Shown here piece after piece: positions 5,804 to 6,488 of a DNA stretch of 6,488 nt (the stretch's first letter is position 1; the number at the start of each line of letters is the position of its first letter). The stretch lies in assembly GCA_002900555.1 (NCBI GenBank), contig MUGD01000108.1:1-6488 (forward strand), given 5' to 3'. Position numbers and translations under genes: made by a program. This DNA comes from Thermoplasmata archaeon M9B2D. Its GTDB lineage: Archaea > Thermoplasmatota > E2 > DHVEG-1. The notes under the pieces are model-generated. The model ran no database searches and had not been told where the DNA came from. It worked only from the letters and a program-made list of their open reading frames with translations.

Positions 5804-6340
5804 TTACTTCTGAGGTATGCCAAAATACCGTGGTGTTTCATCCAAATACTTCTGATAGGATTGCCCATATTTGTCTGCCAAGAACTTCTCCTCAAGCAAA
5901 ACAGTCCAATGAAGGTAGGGTATAGTGACGAAGAGATATAGAAGAAATATAATACTCCAGATAGATTCAGACCAACCAATTAAAGTCAGACCTAGGAAGA
6001 AAACTGTCCAACCTAGATATATTGGATTTCTTGAATATCGATGAATTCTCGTTGTTGCAAGTCCTGCATTATTTGCAAAGGAGTATAATGCGGATATACC
6101 AATTGCCATTCCAATTATGGAGATTATTAGTCCAATATAGAAGAATACCCCGAAGTTTACTGGTACAAAGAAACTGGCGAGAAATCCGCCAATGATCCAT
6201 AGAAACGCACCAGCTATGATTTTCTTATCACTATACAAGAACTCAGGATCATCAAAGGGTTCTCCACGTTTTCTGTTTGCCCATATTTGCACTGCGTATG
6301 CAAGGACGTATCCACCTACATAGAATATCCACAGATTCAT
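5804..6340 (-). CDS. ICMT/PEMT-like membrane methyltransferase
   Basis: The 178 residues have about five hydrophobic helices (4-20, 43-60, 65-85, 107-124, 126-146) and end in the signature of the isoprenylcysteine carboxyl methyltransferase / phospholipid methyltransferase superfamily: HRYSRNPIYLG at 100-110 (family R-H-P-x-Y-x-G, here with Asn for His), then LLEEKFLADKYG (Glu150/151) and YQKYLDETPRYFG. These parts bind S-adenosylmethionine at the membrane face. Known members methylate prenylcysteine carboxyl groups, phospholipid head groups or other lipophilic acceptors; the acceptor here is unknown. ATG 6340 is chosen; no clear Shine-Dalgarno site is seen in the 19-base gap from the upstream paralogue, which suggests cotranscription, perhaps with translational coupling. 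Confidence 0.88.
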   Translation of the reverse strand: MNLWIFYVGGYVLAYAVQIWANRKRGEPFDDPEFLYSDKKIIAGAFLWIIGGFLASFFVPVNFGVFFYIGLIISIIGMAIGISALYSFANNAGLATTRIHRYSRNPIYLGWTVFFLGLTLIGWSESIWSIIFLLYLFVTIPYLHWTVLLEEKFLADKYGQSYQKYLDETPRYFGIPQK

Positions 6341-6359
6341 TGTTCATCAACTTCTTGAT

Positions 6360-6488
6360 TTACTTTGATCCCTCTTCCCTTGGTCTTCCAAGATATCTTG
6401 GAGTTGTTTGCAAATAGTCTGTATAGGAATCACCATATTTGCTTGATAGAAAGGCCTCTTCTTGGATTACATTCCAATGAAGATAGAC
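6360..6488 (-). CDS. Second ICMT/PEMT-like methyltransferase, C-terminal fragment (cut by window edge)
   Basis: Reading the minus strand from the right edge gives 42 residues and TAA at 6360-6362. The segment YLHWNVIQEEAFLSSKYG, then DSYTDYLQTTPRYLG, aligns without gaps to the end of the complete neighbour (YLHWTVLLEEKFLADKYG, then QSYQKYLDETPRYFG). It keeps the paired Glu, the K-Y-G turn and the T-P-R-Y motif, so the fragment is intact as far as it goes. Its tail (RPREEGSK) is four residues longer than that of its neighbour. It lies upstream of the complete gene in the same operon, 19 bases from the neighbour's ATG, and is a tandem duplicate. The catalytic loop lies outside the window, so activity cannot be judged. 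Confidence 0.88.
   Translation of the reverse strand, partial: VYLHWNVIQEEAFLSSKYGDSYTDYLQTTPRYLGRPREEGSK

Noticed and set aside
5495..5979. Open frames in other registers across the membrane protein and methyltransferase genes
   Set aside because: They overlap genes supported by membrane topology or family motifs, and their translations look like frame-shifted membrane protein.
1..6488. tRNA, rRNA, CRISPR array, insertion sequence or defence system
   Set aside because: No cloverleaf, rRNA-like segment, regularly spaced repeats, transposase or nuclease motifs were found on reading both strands.

Overview
The window looks archaeal. AT-rich TATA-like boxes sit a fixed 32 to 35 bases before several start codons, which suggests leaderless transcripts. 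Only some genes carry a Shine-Dalgarno site. One protein is a secreted, C-terminally anchored surface protein rich in N-x-S/T sequons. The gene content (TldD/PmbA-type protease, LigB-type dioxygenase, PF12746-type acetyltransferase, ICMT/PEMT-like methyltransferases) would suit an uncultured archaeon, possibly from the Asgard or Thermoplasmata-like lineages. That placement is inference; no rRNA or marker gene is present.

Layout, left to right: the 3' end of a TldD/PmbA-family gene (+) is followed by a perfect 10-bp inverted repeat. Next is a 359-residue exported DJ-1/PfpI-like protein with an Ig-like domain and a C-terminal membrane anchor (+). It converges, with 18 bases between, on a GNAT acetyltransferase (-). 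Behind that lies an unrecognised winged-helix-like protein (-) that diverges from an unrecognised all-helical 262-residue protein (+); they share a 183-base promoter region. The helical protein converges, 26 bases apart, on a 4,5-DOPA-type extradiol dioxygenase (-). A 250-base intergenic region with overlapping dyad symmetries separates the dioxygenase from a 62-residue protein (+). The right end, all on the minus strand, holds a four-helix membrane protein and two tandem paralogous ICMT/PEMT-like membrane methyltransferases, the outer one cut by the window edge.

The genes do not form one pathway. Most are single transcription units in convergent or divergent pairs, as in a chromosomal housekeeping or accessory mosaic. 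The only clear operon is the methyltransferase pair (19-base gap), possibly continuing into the small membrane protein. I see no phage, transposon, CRISPR, tRNA or rRNA. The observations most worth a second look are the surface DJ-1 protein, which keeps the nucleophile-elbow Cys but lacks the usual neighbouring His and acidic partner; the tandem methyltransferases; the unnamed divergent pair; and the small protein behind the dyad-rich region. None of these proves a new system on present evidence.
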